Shown piece after piece: positions 61,821-64,000 of a stretch of DNA of 64,000 bases (positions are counted from its first letter, which is position 1; each line of letters begins with the position of its first letter). The translations under genes were made by a program, and so were the position numbers. The DNA is from Fulvimarina sp039652615. Its GTDB lineage: Bacteria > Pseudomonadota > Alphaproteobacteria > Rhizobiales > Rhizobiaceae. The DNA lies in NCBI RefSeq assembly GCF_039652615.1, contig NZ_JBDJAC010000002.1:1-64000 (forward strand), written 5' to 3'. Under the pieces are notes generated by a model. That model saw nothing but the letters and a program-made list of their open reading frames with translations, did no database searches and was not told where the DNA came from.

Positions 61821-62405
61821 TCAGATGAGCGCCAAAGTCCAGGAGACGATTTCCGACGAGACCTGATCGAAGGCCTGGTTGAGCGCGGAGACGAAGGCTG
61901 AGTTTCCACTTCCGACCACGGGCGCGGTGCCGGTGAAGATCTGCGTGCGGCGAACCGTGCCGTTCCGGTCGTTCAATGCCTTCACAGAAATCTCGACCAC
62001 AGCCTGCCGGCCGCTGACGACATCGACTTCGAAGCGGCGGATCTCGAGGATGATCTGGTAGTCGATCGCGAGCCCCTGCCCCGGAACGCCGACAGCTCCG
62101 ACCTTGCCCGTGTTCTCATAGGCCTGGAGTAGGCGCAGCTGGACCATGCGGGGCAGACGATCGCTCCACTGGCTGCCAGCCAGATACTCGACCGTATAGG
62201 CCGTCGGCTTCACGACGATCCTCTCCGAGTCGATCGTCTTGATCGCCGTCGGCTCGGGAATCAGCAGCTGGGCTCTCGTCGCAGCCTGTGTCGAACGGCC
62301 AAGCGGAGGTGCCGAAATCTCGAAGGTCTCGAGAGATTGCGAGGCGCAGGCCCCGAGCCCGAGAAGCGACACTGCCAGTACCATCAGCCGCGAGACGCGC
62401 ATCAT
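61821..62405 (-). CDS. ABC-type transport auxiliary lipoprotein (PqiC-like)
   Basis: 194 residues from the ATG at 62405 with GGGGAAA upstream (an ATG at 62402 is also possible). Lipobox LGLGAC at about residues 17-22, so it is anchored in a membrane by a lipidated Cys. The rest follows the ABC-transport auxiliary component pattern: PTAYTVEYLAGSQWSDRLPRMVQLRL, YQIILEIRRFEVDV and AFVSALNQAFDQVSSEIV. It partners the MCE protein upstream in moving phospholipid across the periplasm. Confidence 0.87.
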   Translation of the reverse strand: MMRVSRLMVLAVSLLGLGACASQSLETFEISAPPLGRSTQAATRAQLLIPEPTAIKTIDSERIVVKPTAYTVEYLAGSQWSDRLPRMVQLRLLQAYENTGKVGAVGVPGQGLAIDYQIILEIRRFEVDVVSGRQAVVEISVKALNDRNGTVRRTQIFTGTAPVVGSGNSAFVSALNQAFDQVSSEIVSWTLALI

Positions 62406-62579
62406 GCCGTTTCCCCGAAAAACCGGTTGAATTGTTCGCGGCGGCCAGAACCTGGCCACCTGAAGCAGCGCGCGGGCTTGAACCGCTCATCGGCTGCACC
62501 GCCGCGCGCTTTTCTCTCTTACGGCACGCGTGACCGACTTTCACGCCCTGACGCGAGAGCCGTGCCACAGTGTTGCAGA

Positions 62580-64000
62580 TCAGCGACGCGTACGGCCGTC
62601 ATAGGTTTTGACGGTCGAGTCGCCACCAAAAATGACCTGGCTCGGATCGGCGGCGATGTCGTCGACGGCTCGTCCGATGCGCTCGACCGTCTGGTTGAGC
62701 TGCCGGGTGAGCGACTGGATGTCACGCCGGGTCGAGTCGGAGAGGCTCTGGATGTTCGTCGAGAGCGGGCCGACCTGTCCCTGGATCGATTGCGCGGCAC
62801 CTCGGATCGCCCGCAAGGCCTCAGTGACTTCGACACCGAGCGGCCGTCCTGCGTCGTTCCCGTTCAGGAGACTGTTCACCGACGTGATGACCGAATCCAG
62901 CTGGCCGGATGCCGCGGCTACTTGCTGGCTGGTGATATTGGCGTTGGTGAGAATCTCGTCGATCTCGTCCTGATGCTCGTTGATGATATCGCCGACCCGG
63001 CCGATGCTGTCGGCCGCCCGAGCGATATTGTTCGTCGCACTGGAGACATTGCTGACGGCATTGTTGACGAGCTGCGGCTCGACTGCGGCAAGGATACTGT
63101 CGAGCTCCTTCCGGGTCTGCTCGAAGCCGACCAGCGCCGTATTCAGCGAGCCGACAGCGGTGTCGACGCCATCGATGATGGAATTGATGGTGTCCGACTT
63201 CGAACCGATCGTCTCAGCCAGATTGCCGATCTGGTCGATGGACTGGTTGAGCTGGTTCGTATCGATCTGGTCGACGAAGTTCCCCGCCTTGTCCACAGTC
63301 GTCGCCAGACGCCCGCTCGCTTCGCGCAACGAGTTGGTGATCGGAGGAAGGTTCGTGAGCGCCGCATCGATGTCATCGCGGCGGTTGGCGATGGTCGTCG
63401 AAATCAGATTGACGTTCTGAATGAGGTTCGACGCACCGGCAATGGCGCTCGAGATCTGCTCGCGCTGCTGGGCGACGGTCTGGCTGACAGCCGACAGGTT
63501 CTGCGCCGTCGACGTCAGGCCGTCGACGGTCTCGGAGATCTGCTGCGGATCGATGGTTGCGAGAAGCTGGTTCGCGCGCGCACCGGTCTGGCTGAGATTA
63601 TCGGCTGCCGTCACCGCCGATGCCGTGATGGGATCGATCCGGTCGAGGGCCGTTCCCAGCGCGTCGGATCGCGATGCGATGGTCGTCGTCACACGATTGA
63701 CGTCCGCGGCGGCGTTCGAGGCGCGCGACAGGAACTCGGTGATCGTGTCCCGCGCGTTCGAGATGGTGTCGGTGATCGCCGACAGGTTCGATGCCGTCGA
63801 CGACAGACCGTCCAGCGTGTCGGAAACCGCCTGGGGATTGACGGAGGAGACCACTTCGCCAACCCGCGAAACAGTCTCGTTCAGCTGGTTCGACAGTGTT
63901 CCGATGCTCTCCGAAATGGGGTCGAGACGCGACAGGAACGTGTCGATCTGCTGGGTGCGCGCCGAGATCGCACCGGTCACGGCATCGATATTCTGCATCG
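62580..64000 (-). CDS. MCE (MlaD) family protein, C-terminal part (5' end outside window)
   Basis: At least 473 residues on the minus strand; the frame is still open at the window edge. The visible portion is a long amphipathic helix with recurrent words (NLSAITDTISNAR, NLSAVSQTVAQQR; ANQLLATIDPQQISETVDGL and SVNPQAVSDTLDGL). It ends in SQVIFGGDSTVKTYDGR, as in rhizobial MlaD proteins that carry the MCE domain at the N-terminus and form a periplasmic tube. The MCE domain, ATPase and permease genes would lie to the right. The terminal VIFGG and the neighbouring lipoprotein support the family call. Confidence 0.85.
   Translation of the reverse strand, partial: MQNIDAVTGAISARTQQIDTFLSRLDPISESIGTLSNQLNETVSRVGEVVSSVNPQAVSDTLDGLSSTASNLSAITDTISNARDTITEFLSRASNAAADVNRVTTTIASRSDALGTALDRIDPITASAVTAADNLSQTGARANQLLATIDPQQISETVDGLTSTAQNLSAVSQTVAQQREQISSAIAGASNLIQNVNLISTTIANRRDDIDAALTNLPPITNSLREASGRLATTVDKAGNFVDQIDTNQLNQSIDQIGNLAETIGSKSDTINSIIDGVDTAVGSLNTALVGFEQTRKELDSILAAVEPQLVNNAVSNVSSATNNIARAADSIGRVGDIINEHQDEIDEILTNANITSQQVAAASGQLDSVITSVNSLLNGNDAGRPLGVEVTEALRAIRGAAQSIQGQVGPLSTNIQSLSDSTRRDIQSLTRQLNQTVERIGRAVDDIAADPSQVIFGGDSTVKTYDGRTRR

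Overview
The window is a contiguous piece of a high-GC alphaproteobacterial chromosome, most likely from the order Hyphomicrobiales (Rhizobiales). An Aurantimonadaceae-like or related marine/soil lineage is a guess. The placement rests on the block alaS-recA-cckA-fliO-like-dksA, the essential cell-cycle kinase CckA, a giant GPR/RgsE-like polar-growth protein, class II DAHP synthase, PleC/DivJ-type kinase, DUF1328 and PRC-barrel stress proteins, GGAAC-type stress promoters and a branched-chain amino acid leader-peptide attenuator. No rRNA, tRNA, CRISPR array or intact mobile element was recognised.

Layout. 1-9000: the end of a PRC-barrel protein, a decayed MFS permease remnant joined to the 3' end of alaS, then alaS, recA (with SOS-like boxes in its promoter), cckA, a fliO-like gene and dksA (zinc-ligand-poor type). 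9000-16200: cysK plus the trans-editing factor alaX; ilvN and ilvB, separated by a secreted protein carrying 228-bp tandem repeats; and an ilvB leader with peptide, pause hairpin and terminator. 16600-25600: a chemotaxis receptor, a glycolipid-binding-like protein, a uracil-DNA glycosylase-like protein with a GST, a PleC-like kinase, DUF1289 with a retropepsin-like protease, a TauE/SafE exporter and dusA. 25600-34220: a small translationally coupled membrane pair, class II DAHP synthase, ytoQ, a gamma-glutamylcyclotransferase-like protein, glutathione reductase, DUF2059, rpiA, gph, a 2Fe-2S ferredoxin and an Hpt protein.

34687-44232 is the most striking locus: one 3181-residue membrane-anchored helical rod protein made largely of about 40-residue repeats, including three tandem 240-bp DNA copies. 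I interpret it as an expanded member of the growth-pole-ring (GPR/RgsE) family. 44400-50400 holds a lipid kinase and a set of small membrane or exported proteins (DUF1328, triple PRC-barrel, MsrA, DUF302, DUF4864). At least two of these have upstream boxes fitting the GGAAC general-stress promoter.

50400-57700 is a minus-strand housekeeping block: queA-tgt (overlapping, with a Tgt that has lost most zinc ligands), ppiB, ppiA, coaD and gyrA, with a previously easily missed 40-codon gene between coaD and gyrA. 57800-64000: marC, a ZnT9-like cation transporter, cobO, a GNAT, cobU, and the start of an Mla-type lipid transport locus (auxiliary lipoprotein and the C-terminal part of an MCE protein running off the right edge).

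The best candidates for new biology are the repeat-expanded GPR-like giant, the ilv attenuator with a probably leaderless peptide mRNA, the GPGTL-repeat secreted protein between ilvB and ilvN, and the Tgt without a canonical zinc site. All functional calls are from reading the sequence only.
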